A DNA stretch of 64,000 nucleotides, from positions 57,616 to 121,615 of the forward strand of contig JAGBFQ010000013.1 of NCBI GenBank assembly GCA_017936385.1, written 5' to 3'. Under the pieces are notes generated by a model. It saw only the letters and a list, made by a program, of their open reading frames with translations. It was not told the DNA's origin and made no database searches. Positions 18,327 to 27,890 of the stretch are shown here, piece after piece; position 1 is the first letter of the stretch, and each line of letters opens with the position of its first letter. Position numbers and translations under genes: made by a program. The stretch is from Rikenellaceae bacterium. GTDB lineage: Bacteria > Bacteroidota > Bacteroidia > Bacteroidales > Rikenellaceae.

Positions 18327-18983
18327 CTAAAGGCTTTCGCTGCTGGCGGGTTCGTTATTGGCGGGGGTGGTGGATTTGCGGCGACGACCACCTCGACGAC
18401 GACGCGACTTGGGCGCACTGCCGTCGGTGGGGGTATCAAGCGCATCGGTTGCAACGTCCGCATCCTCGGCGGTCACAGAACTTTCCGCAACCTCGACAGC
18501 CGTCTCAACAAGTGAATCTTGGGGCTTGATTTCAACCAAGTCGTTCACTTCGGGAGTATCCACTGTCGCACTCTGTTCGGCTATTTTTTTATCGGATTTA
18601 TCGGCTCTTTCAACCAGACGTTCGGGTTGTTTGGTCTTATTTTTCGAGTTTTTGACCTTGGTGGCTTTCTCCTGTGCCTTCTCTTGAATTTTCTCTTTGA
18701 CCTTCTCCTTCACCTTCTCGGTGGCCTTGCCGATGCACTTCTCGCTACGGTCGCGCACTCCGCGGATAATTTCCGCCACACGGTCCCACGCTTCGCGCAC
18801 ACTCTCAACCTTGTGAACGAGACTCTGCATTGCACCCTCGACATTGAAAAGAGCCCAGCGGTTGTGTTCAAATTTATCTTCCAGAATATCGAGTCGGTTC
18901 GAGATTTTGCGTCGGGTATTTCGCAGCTCCTTGAGCGACGAAATCTGCGCCAATCGGCGGTCGCTGAAACGGTCCTTATTCAT
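18327..18983 (-). CDS. Lys/Glu-rich coiled-coil protein of the YtxH/holin-like operon
   Basis: 218 residues from the ATG at 18983; its start overlaps the end of the holin-like gene by 8 bp, typical of translational coupling. Residues about 5-80 look helical; the middle (about 85-120) is a KxKEKVKEK-type charged coiled coil, then an acidic linker and a basic end (RRRRGGRRRK) near the C-terminus. I recognise no catalytic domain. Its position after YtxH and holin-like genes suggests a cell-envelope or nucleoid-associated role, but this is a guess. Confidence 0.7.
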   Translation of the reverse strand: MNKDRFSDRRLAQISSLKELRNTRRKISNRLDILEDKFEHNRWALFNVEGAMQSLVHKVESVREAWDRVAEIIRGVRDRSEKCIGKATEKVKEKVKEKIQEKAQEKATKVKNSKNKTKQPERLVERADKSDKKIAEQSATVDTPEVNDLVEIKPQDSLVETAVEVAESSVTAEDADVATDALDTPTDGSAPKSRRRRGGRRRKSTTPANNEPASSESL

Positions 18984-19350
18984 CATCCTCTGCATTTTGA
19001 CGTGTTGTAAAGAACATGCGACTGAAGTGACGCACCATGCTGTCGGCAATCAATCTGTCGCGCAGCAGGTATGCCACCAGCGACACCACCAGAAAGACAC
19101 CACCCACAATGGCAAAGGCGAGAGCGTGGCTTCCCAGCATCTCGCCTAACCATAGTGTGAATCCGAAGGTCAGCAACAGCAGTGCCACCATCAGGCACAA
19201 CGCAAAGACCAAGACCCCGAAGGCGCCGCTGACAAAGGTCGAGAGGTTTTCGACCGCTGTCAATTTTAATGATTGAATTCTCAGTGAGATGTACTCCTTG
19301 ACATCTTCGCTCACAAGTCCTGTGGGCGTTGCGTTTCGTTGTTTGTTCAT
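18976..19350 (-). CDS. Phage-holin-like (holin superfamily III type) membrane protein
   Basis: 124 residues: an N-terminal helix (VSEDVKEYISLRIQSLKLTAVENL) then two long hydrophobic segments (about 38-65 and 75-95) and a basic/acidic cytoplasmic end. This layout matches the PF07332-like family, common as a chromosomal envelope gene in Bacteroidetes beside YtxH proteins. There is no phage gene near, so host lysis is not implied. It overlaps the next gene by 8 bp. Confidence 0.75.
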   Translation of the reverse strand: MNKQRNATPTGLVSEDVKEYISLRIQSLKLTAVENLSTFVSGAFGVLVFALCLMVALLLLTFGFTLWLGEMLGSHALAFAIVGGVFLVVSLVAYLLRDRLIADSMVRHFSRMFFTTRQNAEDDE

Positions 19351-19399
19351 TTAGCGTGTGTGCTTGTTGCTGTTAGTGTTTTATACCTTGGTATTAGTT

Positions 19400-19627
19400 C
19401 TATTTGGTCATTTCGGTGGCGACGGCTTGTTTCATGTCGTCGACCTCCTCTTTGAGTTTTTCCGATATACTGCGGCATTTGCTGCGATACTTCTCGAGTT
19501 CGTCCTCAAAAAAGTTTTTGATATCGGCTCTGGTTTGTTCGCCTGACCTGGGAGCGAACAACATTCCCCATGCACATCCCAAGAGCATTCCGCCCAGGAT
19601 AGCGCTCACACATTCAATAGCTTTCAT
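19400..19627 (-). CDS. YtxH domain protein
   Basis: 75 residues: one N-terminal membrane segment with GGMLLGCAWGMLFAPRSGEQTR, the glycine-rich YtxH signature, then an amphipathic charged helix. YtxH proteins are small stress-associated membrane proteins of unknown mechanism. It is the first gene of a three-gene minus-strand set, 49 bp before the holin-like gene. Confidence 0.85.
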   Translation of the reverse strand: MKAIECVSAILGGMLLGCAWGMLFAPRSGEQTRADIKNFFEDELEKYRSKCRSISEKLKEEVDDMKQAVATEMTK

Positions 19628-19714
19628 GGTTTTTCGGCTTTAAATGGTACAACAAAATTAGTGATTATCCTTGAAACTGCAAATTTCGTGCTGTCGCCTA
19701 CTGCGGTGACGGCC

Positions 19715-20365
19715 TTAGTTTTGCTGTTTTTTGTCTTTATCCTTGTGCGCAGTTTTGTCGTCGGCTTTTTTGTGTTTCTTGCCGTGTTTGTCTTTGTCAT
19801 GCGTCGTGGCTTCGGCATGGGTGTCGGGGCTCATCACCGACGAAGTACCGAGAACTTGTGCGGCGCAATCGCGTTGAATGGTTCCGACCACCGTGGCGTC
19901 AACTTTGTTCTGCATGGCGGCCCACAGGAAACTCTCCATCGACACGTAGCCGTTATTGATTTTCGAGGCCATACACTTATAAAAATCACGAATGTGGTCG
20001 CGGTTCATACCCTCGGGCAACACTCCCTGACGCACCAGACTGTGATAGGGGAACAGATAGCGCATGTTGCGTGCATCGGTGGTGATGTAGTTCGAGAAAA
20101 CTCCCACCACGGTCATCATCACCGAATCGTCGGCTCCGGGGGTGTTGTTCAACTCCGCAAGGTTGGCATAATCGGCTTCGAGGAGAGCTGCAACGTCGTC
20201 GGCGAGCATCATGAATTCGGCATCGTTCATGTTTTGGATGTAACTCCACTCGCGGTAGGCGCGTATTTGTTCGCGTAGTCGTGCCTTCTGTTCCGGGGTC
20301 CAGTGCTTGTTTTGGCAGGCGGTAGCCGCAGCCAACAACATCAATCCAAGTAAAATCTTTTTCAT
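19715..20365 (-). CDS. Lipoprotein of unknown function with His/Lys-rich tail
   Basis: 216 residues with a clear lipobox (LLAAATAC, Cys17). The body (about 20-170) is helical and reads like a globular periplasmic domain: REWSYIQNMNDAEFMMLADDVA, then FSNYITTDARNMRYLFPY. The last 30 residues are a low-complexity run of His, Asp and Lys (HDKDKHGKKHKK), which could bind metal or the envelope. I do not recognise the family. It is divergent from the SUI1 gene. Confidence 0.75.
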   Translation of the reverse strand: MKKILLGLMLLAAATACQNKHWTPEQKARLREQIRAYREWSYIQNMNDAEFMMLADDVAALLEADYANLAELNNTPGADDSVMMTVVGVFSNYITTDARNMRYLFPYHSLVRQGVLPEGMNRDHIRDFYKCMASKINNGYVSMESFLWAAMQNKVDATVVGTIQRDCAAQVLGTSSVMSPDTHAEATTHDKDKHGKKHKKADDKTAHKDKDKKQQN

Positions 20366-20453
20366 GTGACAAAAAAATTAAAGAAGTAACCAAATCGTGC
20401 AAAATTTTTGTTCTGCACCGAACGTTTATGCAAAGTATGTACCACACCGAGAG

Positions 20454-20483
20454 TTGCAAGCCTTGAAAAAAATCGTAACTTTG
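20454..20483 (+). promoter_or_regulatory. Promoter of SUI1 gene
   Basis: -33 TTG at 20454-20456 and -7 TAACTTTG at 20476-20483, 19 bp apart, 30 bp before the start codon. Confidence 0.7.
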
Positions 20484-20512
20484 CGGCATATCTACCTTAA
20501 AAATCATGACTC

Positions 20513-20854
20513 ATGAGTAACAACGATTGGAAAGCACGTTTGGGCGTGGTGTTCTCAACCTCTCCCGATTTCGAATACACCACCGAAGAGTCTGCACCAG
20601 AACTCGAAACGCTCGAACCCTCGCGCCAGAACCTGCGTGTTCGCATGGAGCGCAAAGGACGTGGCGGCAAGACCGTAACGCTTGTAACGGGTTTTGTGGG
20701 TTCGGAGGCCGACCTTGAGACTCTGGGCAAACTGCTAAAAAGCCGACTCGGCACGGGTGGCTCGGTCAAGGATGGCGAGATTGTCATTCAGGGTGATGTC
20801 CGCGACCGACTTGTCGCACTGCTCCTCAAGGAGGGTTACTCGCGCACACGCTAA
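20513..20854 (+). CDS. SUI1/YciH-type translation initiation factor-like protein
   Basis: 113 residues with the SUI1 (eIF1) fold signature in the second half: RMERKGRGGKTVTLVTGFVG, LLKSRLGTGGSVKDGEIVIQGD, then RDRLVALLLKEGY. Bacterial homologues (YciH) influence start-codon fidelity. It is followed after 18 bp by the 948-aa gene, which starts with GTG, so the two may be co-transcribed. Confidence 0.93.
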   Translation: MSNNDWKARLGVVFSTSPDFEYTTEESAPELETLEPSRQNLRVRMERKGRGGKTVTLVTGFVGSEADLETLGKLLKSRLGTGGSVKDGEIVIQGDVRDRLVALLLKEGYSRTR

Positions 20855-20872
20855 AACAGAGATGCGTTCAAC

Positions 20873-23719
20873 GTGAAACGATTCATAAAGATACTCTTGG
20901 TGGTGATGTCGACGTTGATGTCGGCACTGCCGCTCCGTGCCCAATATTACAGTTGGGGCGCCTCGCCGTCGAGTATCAAGTGGAATCGTCTGCGAGCCGA
21001 CAGCATCAAACTTATCTATCCGAGCTATTGGGAGGATAACGCCCGCCGCACGCTGTGGCTCTTCGACACCATTCGTCCACACGTGTCGTATGGCTTCAGC
21101 CGCCCCGCAGCACGCACACCGGTGATTATCCAGACCCAGAATATGGTGTCGAACGGAGTGGTGACCTATGCGCCCAAACGCATCGAGCTGATTTCCTTTC
21201 CCGGAATCGACGGCTTTGCCGAGCCGTGGATGAAACAACTCATCGCACATGAGTATCGCCACAGCGTTCAGTTCAACAACCTCAATCGCTCGACCATCAA
21301 GGCTCTGTCGGTGATTCTCGGTCAGCAGGGATTGCTCATCGGCTCGCTGGTATTGCCCACATGGTTTATGGAGGGCGACGCAGTGATGGCCGAAACACAG
21401 ATGACAACCTATGGCCGTGCCTTGCAACCTTCGTTTACCATGGAGTACCGCGCCCTGGGGCGTATCAATCCTCGCTCATGGCAGGTGGACCGTTGGTTCT
21501 GCGGCTCCTACAAGCACCACATTCCCGACCACTACAAGATGGGCTACCAGATGACGCGCTGGAGCTACGAAAACCTTGGAGAGGATGTTTGGGACAGGGT
21601 GACACGCTACTCGTCCGACTATCCGTTCTTTCTGTTGCCCCGCGCAATATTCCTCAAACGAAAGTACAACATCACGGGCACCGAGATGTTTCGCCGCACG
21701 TTCAACGAGTTGGCCGACTTTTGGGATTCACTGCCCAAAGTCGACGACTCGGCACACAAAATCAACACCCAAGTGAAGTGCTACACCACCTACTCCCACC
21801 CGCAATGGTTGAACGACACCACGGTGGTGGCCTTCCGCGAGGACCTTGATAACGTGCAGGCGATTGTGCAGGTGGACTCGCGCACAGGACACGAACAGGT
21901 GCTCCGACGTGTGGGTAGAATCAGCAGCCGCCCCACCATGTACGACGGCAAGATGTTTTGGACCGAATATCGTCAATCGACCGTGTGGGACGAGAGGGTT
22001 AACTCGCAGTTGTGTGCTTATGACTTCGCCGAGGGGCGCAAATACAGCATTCGCTCCAAACACCAAATTTTCCTGCCAACCCCTACGGACGATGGCGTGT
22101 TGTGCTATGTGACGTGGGATTACTCGGGACGGTTCGCCATTCGACGCGGATTCGACAAGGAACTCAACAGATATGAGTTTGAACCGAACATCGAAATACG
22201 CTCGCTGGCTTGGGACAGCAATACCGACCACCTCTACTTCATCGCCCTCGACGAGCGGGGCAGTTGGATTGGAGTGCTAAAGGATGATTGGTCGGGCTAC
22301 GAGGAGTTGACCGAGCCGCGTTTCATCACCATCAGCGACCTGCGCGCCTCAAACGGAGTGTTATACTTCGGCTCGATAGTTTCGGGCAAGGACGAGGCTC
22401 ATGCATTGGAGCTTGCAACACGCACGGAGTATCGCCTAACGGAGTCGGCCTACGGTTCGTTTCAACCCGCCCCCGACGCTCAAGGCCGACGCGCCGTGGT
22501 TACGACCTACGACAGTCTGGGATATAAACTTGCTATTCAGGAGCTTGCAACGCGCACCGAACAACCCTATCGCCGCCTGCCCGTCAACCTTGTCAATCCA
22601 CCCACCACCAAGTGGGATGTCGTAAATCTTGACTCGATACGTTTTACCCCCACGGCCGACTCACTCAGCCTTCGCAGTGTGCCGTCAAAGCGCTACCGCA
22701 AGGGACTGACCGGCTTCAATGTTCACAGTTGGGCGCCTTTCGACATGAACCCGTTGACACTGCTCAGTGACGGCGTGCCGGACTTGAATGTTGGAGCTAC
22801 GGTGATGTCGCAAAACCTGCTGTCGAGCATGGTGTGCTATGCAGGGTGGGGATGGTCACAGACCATGGGTTCACGCTATCGCATGGGCGTGGAGTATAGT
22901 GGCTGGGGACCGCGAATATCGTTTGCCGCAACCTATGGAGGTGGCAACCAACTGCTCTACAACCGACCCAACGGAACCCCACTCCCCAAACTGCACGATG
23001 CGTTGAATCTGTCGCTGGCAGTGTCACAACCTTTGTGGTTAGGCTCGGGACACATGCTTCGCAGACTCACTCCGTCGTTGGGATTCAGCTACACGAACGA
23101 CATGTTTTATAGGGGCACAACTCCACAGACGGGCGTATATCGTCTGTCGGGCGCATTGAGCTACGTCGAACAGGCACGTATGGCGCACCGCGACTTTGCT
23201 CCTCGTTGGGGCTACGCCTTGCAGTTGTCGTTTGTGTCGAATCCGCTGAACCGCGATTTCCGCCCCACATACCTGGTCTACGCCCGCGGTTACCTGCCCG
23301 GTGCAGCCGCACATCACAGCATGCAGTTGCAGTTTGGCTACCAAACCTCGCCCGGGAACCGCAAGTTCGGATTCCGCATCAAAGAGCTCTTCCCTCGCGG
23401 CGCGGAGTATAATTTCACCCCCAAACGCTACATCGCAACCTCGGCAGAGTATCAACTCCCCGTCGCCTATCCCGATTGGGGCATCCCGTCCATTCTCTAC
23501 ATCGCCCGAATCCGCACCGGAGCATTCATCGACTATGCCCACTTCCAAACACTCGATAATCGCTGGCGTCGACTGTTCTCGTATGGCGTGAACGTAACCT
23601 TCGATGTGGGACTTATCAGCCTGCCTCTTTCGTCGGCAACCTCGCTTACAATCACCGTGGCCAAACCCTCTGACCGCCGAGGTGTTGTGGGCTACGTGTC
23701 GCTGGGACTGCCTTTGTAG
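20873..23719 (+). CDS. Large secreted gluzincin-like protein with propeller and beta-barrel-like end
   Basis: 948 residues from a GTG codon at 20873; no ATG near gives the complete signal peptide (MKRFIKILLVVMSTLMSALPLRAQ). Residues about 25-275 contain HEYRH at 126-130 and, 37 residues on, WFMEGDAVMAET with Glu167. HExxH plus a later Glu in E-G-D-A context is typical of gluzincin-like zinc peptidases. Residues about 300-580 look like a TolB-type beta-propeller (repeated D..G, W...G strands). The last 300 residues are rich in alternating aromatic beta strands and end in YVSLGLPL, like an outer-membrane barrel. The combined layout suggests an outer-membrane-associated protease-like protein; its activity is inferred. 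Confidence 0.75.
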   Translation: MKRFIKILLVVMSTLMSALPLRAQYYSWGASPSSIKWNRLRADSIKLIYPSYWEDNARRTLWLFDTIRPHVSYGFSRPAARTPVIIQTQNMVSNGVVTYAPKRIELISFPGIDGFAEPWMKQLIAHEYRHSVQFNNLNRSTIKALSVILGQQGLLIGSLVLPTWFMEGDAVMAETQMTTYGRALQPSFTMEYRALGRINPRSWQVDRWFCGSYKHHIPDHYKMGYQMTRWSYENLGEDVWDRVTRYSSDYPFFLLPRAIFLKRKYNITGTEMFRRTFNELADFWDSLPKVDDSAHKINTQVKCYTTYSHPQWLNDTTVVAFREDLDNVQAIVQVDSRTGHEQVLRRVGRISSRPTMYDGKMFWTEYRQSTVWDERVNSQLCAYDFAEGRKYSIRSKHQIFLPTPTDDGVLCYVTWDYSGRFAIRRGFDKELNRYEFEPNIEIRSLAWDSNTDHLYFIALDERGSWIGVLKDDWSGYEELTEPRFITISDLRASNGVLYFGSIVSGKDEAHALELATRTEYRLTESAYGSFQPAPDAQGRRAVVTTYDSLGYKLAIQELATRTEQPYRRLPVNLVNPPTTKWDVVNLDSIRFTPTADSLSLRSVPSKRYRKGLTGFNVHSWAPFDMNPLTLLSDGVPDLNVGATVMSQNLLSSMVCYAGWGWSQTMGSRYRMGVEYSGWGPRISFAATYGGGNQLLYNRPNGTPLPKLHDALNLSLAVSQPLWLGSGHMLRRLTPSLGFSYTNDMFYRGTTPQTGVYRLSGALSYVEQARMAHRDFAPRWGYALQLSFVSNPLNRDFRPTYLVYARGYLPGAAAHHSMQLQFGYQTSPGNRKFGFRIKELFPRGAEYNFTPKRYIATSAEYQLPVAYPDWGIPSILYIARIRTGAFIDYAHFQTLDNRWRRLFSYGVNVTFDVGLISLPLSSATSLTITVAKPSDRRGVVGYVSLGLPL

Positions 23720-23744
23720 TTTTGGCGATTTGGTCCAAAAGTAT

Positions 23745-23752
23745 TACCTTTA
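23745..23752 (+). promoter_or_regulatory. Promoter-like -7 box of DUF2147 gene
   Basis: TACCTTTA, one base from TAnnTTTG, with TTTTG at 23720-23724 20 bp upstream. Confidence 0.5.
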
Positions 23753-23777
23753 CGGCGAATTTTTAATAAATAATCAC

Positions 23778-24233
23778 ATGAGAAAAATCATTTTGACACT
23801 CTGTGCAGTGTTGGTTTCTGTGGTGTCGTTTGGCCAAGGACTCAACGACAAAGGCGACAACATCATCGGAACATACCTCACAGACCGCGGCGGGAGCAAG
23901 AGTAAAGTGCGAGTGACCAAAAACGCCGACGGAACCTACGATGCACGTGTATTCTGGGTTGAAAATGCACTTGACGAAAACGGCAAAAAACGCAAAGATG
24001 TCAAAAACCCCGACAAAGCTCTGCGCAACGTGGATGTCGACAACATTCTGTTGGTTAAGGGTCTGCGCTACGACGCCGAGGACAAAATGTGGGGTGGCGC
24101 CAAAATCTATGACCCGACCAAGGGTATCAAGGTTAACGCCACGGCCGAATTTGAGAGCAAAGATAAGCTCAAACTGCGTGGTACTATTATGGGCCTGGGC
24201 GTAACGCTCTATTGGACCCGTATCGCAGAGTAG
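23778..24233 (+). CDS. DUF2147 family secreted protein
   Basis: 151 residues from the ATG at 23778, which yields a signal peptide ending VVSFGQ. The mature part is a small beta-barrel-like DUF2147 domain: IIGTYLTDRGGSKSKVRV, YDARVFWVEN, WGGAKIYDPTKG, and the end LRGTIMGLGVTLYWTRI. DUF2147 proteins are periplasmic with unknown role. It stands alone with its own promoter-like site and terminator. Confidence 0.9.
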   Translation: MRKIILTLCAVLVSVVSFGQGLNDKGDNIIGTYLTDRGGSKSKVRVTKNADGTYDARVFWVENALDENGKKRKDVKNPDKALRNVDVDNILLVKGLRYDAEDKMWGGAKIYDPTKGIKVNATAEFESKDKLKLRGTIMGLGVTLYWTRIAE

Positions 24234-24262
24234 CCGCACGACTAACTGCACATAGTACAGGA

Positions 24263-24297
24263 GAGCGTGTCCAACAAGTTTTTGGACACGCTCTTTT
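24263..24297 (+). terminator. Terminator after DUF2147 gene
   Basis: GAGCGTGTCC/GGACACGCTC stem (24263-24272, 24284-24293) followed by four T. Confidence 0.8.
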
Positions 24298-24309
24298 CTG
24301 TCGGAAGTT

Positions 24310-24328
24310 GATTATGTATAACATAATC
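24310..24328. promoter_or_regulatory. Operator-like inverted repeat upstream of PBP1A
   Basis: GATTATGT and ACATAATC are perfect 8-bp arms separated by ATA. It lies about 33 bp upstream of a TAACTTTG -7 box at 24361-24368 and 63 bp before the PBP1A ATG. It could be a repressor or activator site. No regulator gene is adjacent. Confidence 0.45.
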
Positions 24329-24390
24329 ACACCCAAATTCGTTATTCCGAAGAAAATTTGTAACTTTGCGCGATAAACCGAATCATAGAT

Positions 24391-26784
24391 ATGACACAAA
24401 ATAGAGGAAAACAATCTCGAAACACCGCACCGAAAAAAGAATCAGGACGTGCAAAACGCTCAAGACTAATACGTTGGGCGTGGGCCGTAGTCTACATCCC
24501 CGTGGGGCTGCTCGCACTCGTCCTTGCACTTACGGCCGTCGGTGCTTTCGGCAAACTGCCTACGTTCGAAGAGCTGGAAAACCCCAAAAGTGCGCTGGCT
24601 ACCGAAATCTACTCGGAAGATGGCAAAGTGCTCGGCTCGTTCTTTATCGAAAACCGCTCGAATGTGGAGTACGATGAGCTGGCCCCCTCGTTGGTGGCTG
24701 CGCTGGTGGCCACCGAGGACTCGCGCTACTATTCGCACTCGGGTATCGACTTTATCTCGCTGGCTCGTGTGGCTGTCAAGACGCTGGTCGGCGGCGACTC
24801 GTCGCAGGGAGGTGGCAGTACCATCACCCAACAGTTGGCCAAAAACCTCTTCCCGCGTGGCATCAACTCGGCAAGCACCTCCATAGGACGCAAGCTCAAA
24901 TTGGTGCGCTCGAAGTTCAAGGAGTGGATTGTGGCTGTAAAGCTCGAACACAACTACACCAAAGACGAAATCGTGGCCATGTACTTCAACACCATGGACT
25001 ACGGCAGCAACGCCGTAGGTATCAAGTCGGCAGCGCAAACCTTCTTCGGTAAGCTCCCCTCGGAGTTGTCAATTCAGGAGTCGGCAGTGCTTGTGGGAGT
25101 ACTCAATGCGACCACCCGTTACAGTCCCGTGCGCAACTACGACAACGCCATCAAACGTCGCAATCTGGTGCTTAGCCGCATGCAAGTTCATGGCTCCATC
25201 ACCAAAGCACAGTATGACTCAATTTCGGCTCTGCCCATCGAACTGAACTATCGCCCTATTTCGCAAAACGAGGGTATGGCGCAATACCTGCGCGGAATGA
25301 TTCGTCAGGTGATGACCGCACGCGAGCCCCAACGCCGCAACTATTGGAGCGAGTATGACTACAAATACGAGTTGGAGCGTTGGCACAATAACCCGTTGTA
25401 TGGCTGGTGCCACAAAAACAAGAAACCCGATGGCTCGAACTACAACCTCGACATCGACGGTCTGAAAATCTATACCACCATCAACTCCGTGATGCAAACC
25501 TACGCCGAGGAGGCCGTGGTGAGCGAGTTGGCCAAAACACAGAAGGCAATGGATGCTCAGGTGCGTGCCACCAAACAGCTCTTTGTGGACACCACCCCCG
25601 AACAACGCGAGAAGATTATCCGCAACGCAATGCGCACCAGTGACCGTTGGCGCGAAATGAAAAACGACGGATACACGAACGACCAAATTACCGCCTCGTT
25701 CGACGTGCCGTGCAAAATGCGCATTTTCACCTACACGGGTATCAAGGATACGGTGATGACTCCGCACGACTCCATCCTGCACCACAAACGTATCATGCGC
25801 GGTTCGTTCATGGCCGTGGAGCCGCAGACCGGACACGTCAAGGCATACGTGGGCGGCCCGAACTATCGCTACTTCAAGTACGACATGGCCAAACAGAGCA
25901 AGCGTCAACCGGGGTCGACCATCAAACCGTTTATCTATACCTTCGCCATTGACCACCTGGGATTCACCCCTTGCACAATGGTTCCCAACCTGCCCGTGAC
26001 TATCGAAACCTATACGGGCGAACCGTGGACCCCCAAGGAGGCGGGCAAGGTAGAGTACACAGGCGAGTTGAAACCGCTTAAGTGGGGTCTGGCCAACAGC
26101 CGTAACAACTACTCGGCGTGGATTATGAAACAGGCCAAACAGCCCGAAGCAGTGGCCGACTTTATCCATAACATGGGAGTTCGTTCGTTCATCGACCCGG
26201 TGTATGCGCTGTGCTTGGGTTCGAGCGAGGTGTCGCTGTTTGAGATGACCGGAGCATTTGCAACCTTTGCCAACCACGGCGTGAACATCGAACCAATCTT
26301 CGTCACCCGCATCGAGGACCGCCAAGGTAACCTGCTGGCGAGCTTCGTGCCCACAAGCAACGACGCAGTGAGCGAAGAGACGGCTCATACCATGTTGGGT
26401 ATGTTGCAAAATGTGATTAACGCCGGTACGGGCGGTCGCCTGCGCTGGCAGTATGGTTTCCGTGGCGAGATGGGTGGCAAGACTGGTACGTCGCAGGAGA
26501 ACCGCGATGCATGGTTCATCGGTGTGACACCCAAACTCGTTGCAGGTGTGTGGGTTGGAGCCGAGGACCAAAGCGTTCACTTGACACGTGGCGGCGAGGG
26601 TTCGCAACGCGCGCTGCCTATTTTCGGCGAGTTCATGAAACGTGTCTACGCCAACCCGCGCTTGGGAATCTACGAAACCGACTCTTTCGGAGTCCCCCCC
26701 ACGCGCCTTTACTACAACTGCGAGGAGAACCACGAACAACTCTCCGCCCCGACCATTACCGAGGACGACGAGTTCTTCGATTAA
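24391..26784 (+). CDS. Bifunctional penicillin-binding protein 1A
   Basis: 797 residues. One transmembrane helix (about 33-53), then a GT51 glycosyltransferase domain with catalytic Glu109 in ATEDSRYYSHSGID and GGSTITQQLAKN, then a transpeptidase domain with SxxK at Ser509 (QPGSTIKPF), SRN at 570-572 and KTGT at 697-700. It polymerises and cross-links peptidoglycan in the periplasm. The promoter TAACTTTG lies 22 bp before the start. The asd gene follows after 34 bp. Confidence 0.96.
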   Translation: MTQNRGKQSRNTAPKKESGRAKRSRLIRWAWAVVYIPVGLLALVLALTAVGAFGKLPTFEELENPKSALATEIYSEDGKVLGSFFIENRSNVEYDELAPSLVAALVATEDSRYYSHSGIDFISLARVAVKTLVGGDSSQGGGSTITQQLAKNLFPRGINSASTSIGRKLKLVRSKFKEWIVAVKLEHNYTKDEIVAMYFNTMDYGSNAVGIKSAAQTFFGKLPSELSIQESAVLVGVLNATTRYSPVRNYDNAIKRRNLVLSRMQVHGSITKAQYDSISALPIELNYRPISQNEGMAQYLRGMIRQVMTAREPQRRNYWSEYDYKYELERWHNNPLYGWCHKNKKPDGSNYNLDIDGLKIYTTINSVMQTYAEEAVVSELAKTQKAMDAQVRATKQLFVDTTPEQREKIIRNAMRTSDRWREMKNDGYTNDQITASFDVPCKMRIFTYTGIKDTVMTPHDSILHHKRIMRGSFMAVEPQTGHVKAYVGGPNYRYFKYDMAKQSKRQPGSTIKPFIYTFAIDHLGFTPCTMVPNLPVTIETYTGEPWTPKEAGKVEYTGELKPLKWGLANSRNNYSAWIMKQAKQPEAVADFIHNMGVRSFIDPVYALCLGSSEVSLFEMTGAFATFANHGVNIEPIFVTRIEDRQGNLLASFVPTSNDAVSEETAHTMLGMLQNVINAGTGGRLRWQYGFRGEMGGKTGTSQENRDAWFIGVTPKLVAGVWVGAEDQSVHLTRGGEGSQRALPIFGEFMKRVYANPRLGIYETDSFGVPPTRLYYNCEENHEQLSAPTITEDDEFFD

Positions 26785-26818
26785 AATATGAGAATTATTA
26801 ACTAACACAATATTAAGA

Positions 26819-27814
26819 ATGAATGTAGCTATTGTTGGCGCAAGCGGTGCCGTGGGACAGGAATTCCTTCGCCTGCTTGCCGAGAGAAATTTTCCGATTG
26901 ACACCCTGACTCTTTTTGGTTCGGAGCGCAGCGCGGGCCGCGTATATGAGTTCAAAGGCGAGAAACTGACTGTCAAACTGTTGCAACATAACGACGACTT
27001 CAAGGGTATCGACGTGGCGTTTGTCAGCGCAGGCGGCGGCACCTCGAAGGAGTTTGAAAAAACCATCACCAAACACGGAACGCTGATGATTGATAACTCG
27101 AGTGCCTTCCGAATGGACGAGGATGTGCCCCTGGTTGTACCCGAGGTCAACGGCGAGGATGCGCGTAACACCCCGCGCAACGTGATAGCAAACCCCAACT
27201 GCACCACCATCCAAATGGTAGTTGCACTTAAGGCCATCGAGGAATTGAGCCACATCAAACGTGTGCACGTATCGACCTATCAATCGGCCAGCGGCGCGGG
27301 TGCTGCTGCAATGGATGAGTTGGTTGAGCAACATGCCCAAATGAGTCGTGGCGAGGAACCCACCGTGAATAAATTTGCATTCCGATTGGCTTACAATGTA
27401 ATTCCTCACATCGACGTTTTCACCGACAACGGCTACACCAAGGAGGAGATGAAGATGTTCCACGAGACGCGCAAAATCATGCACTCGGACGTTATGGTTA
27501 GTGCTACATGTGTTCGTGTGCCGGTTCTGCGCAACCACTCGGAGAGCATTTGGGTCGAGACCGAGCGCCCCATTTCGGTCGAGGAGGCACAAGCAGCTTT
27601 TGCTTCGGCCGCAGGTGTGACCCTTTGGGACAAACCCGAGGAGAAACTCTACCCCATGCCCTTGAACTTGGAGTCGTGCGACGACGTTTATGTTGGTCGT
27701 GTGCGTAAGGACTTGGCTAATGAGTGTGGTCTGACCTTCTGGACCGTGAGCGACCAAATCCGCAAGGGCGCAGCTCTCAATGCTGTTCAAATTGCGGAAT
27801 ATTTATTTAAGTAG
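26819..27814 (+). CDS. asd: Aspartate-semialdehyde dehydrogenase
   Basis: 331 residues. N-terminal NADP fold [18 protein letters not shown], active-site Cys128 in NPNCTTIQM, and substrate-site blocks [15 protein letters not shown] and [16 protein letters not shown]. It makes aspartate-4-semialdehyde for diaminopimelate, Lys, Thr and Met. Placement after PBP1A fits its link to cell-wall diaminopimelate. It ends at a strong bidirectional terminator. Confidence 0.97.
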   Translation: MNVAIVGASGAVGQEFLRLLAERNFPIDTLTLFGSERSAGRVYEFKGEKLTVKLLQHNDDFKGIDVAFVSAGGGTSKEFEKTITKHGTLMIDNSSAFRMDEDVPLVVPEVNGEDARNTPRNVIANPNCTTIQMVVALKAIEELSHIKRVHVSTYQSASGAGAAAMDELVEQHAQMSRGEEPTVNKFAFRLAYNVIPHIDVFTDNGYTKEEMKMFHETRKIMHSDVMVSATCVRVPVLRNHSESIWVETERPISVEEAQAAFASAAGVTLWDKPEEKLYPMPLNLESCDDVYVGRVRKDLANECGLTFWTVSDQIRKGAALNAVQIAEYLFK

Positions 27815-27831
27815 TAGTAGTAATATACCAT

Positions 27832-27877
27832 AAAAATAAACGGGGCTGTCCTCAATGGGACAGTCCCGTTTATTTTT
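27832..27877. terminator. Bidirectional terminator between asd and carboxylase gene
   Basis: A stem of about 19 bp: A/T-rich AAAAATAAACGGG arm, GCTGTCC/GGACAG core and the matching CCCGTTTATTTTT arm. It has U runs in both directions. Confidence 0.88.
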
Positions 27878-27890
27878 ATGCGAGAGTCGT

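Noticed and set aside
18976..19350. Prophage because of a holin-like protein
   Set aside because: No phage structural, integrase or lysis genes near; the family is common as a chromosomal envelope gene beside YtxH.
25219..27258. 679-aa minus-strand ORF opposite PBP1A and asd
   Set aside because: It is a shadow frame of two genes with clear catalytic motifs; it has no signature of its own and low-complexity His/Val content.
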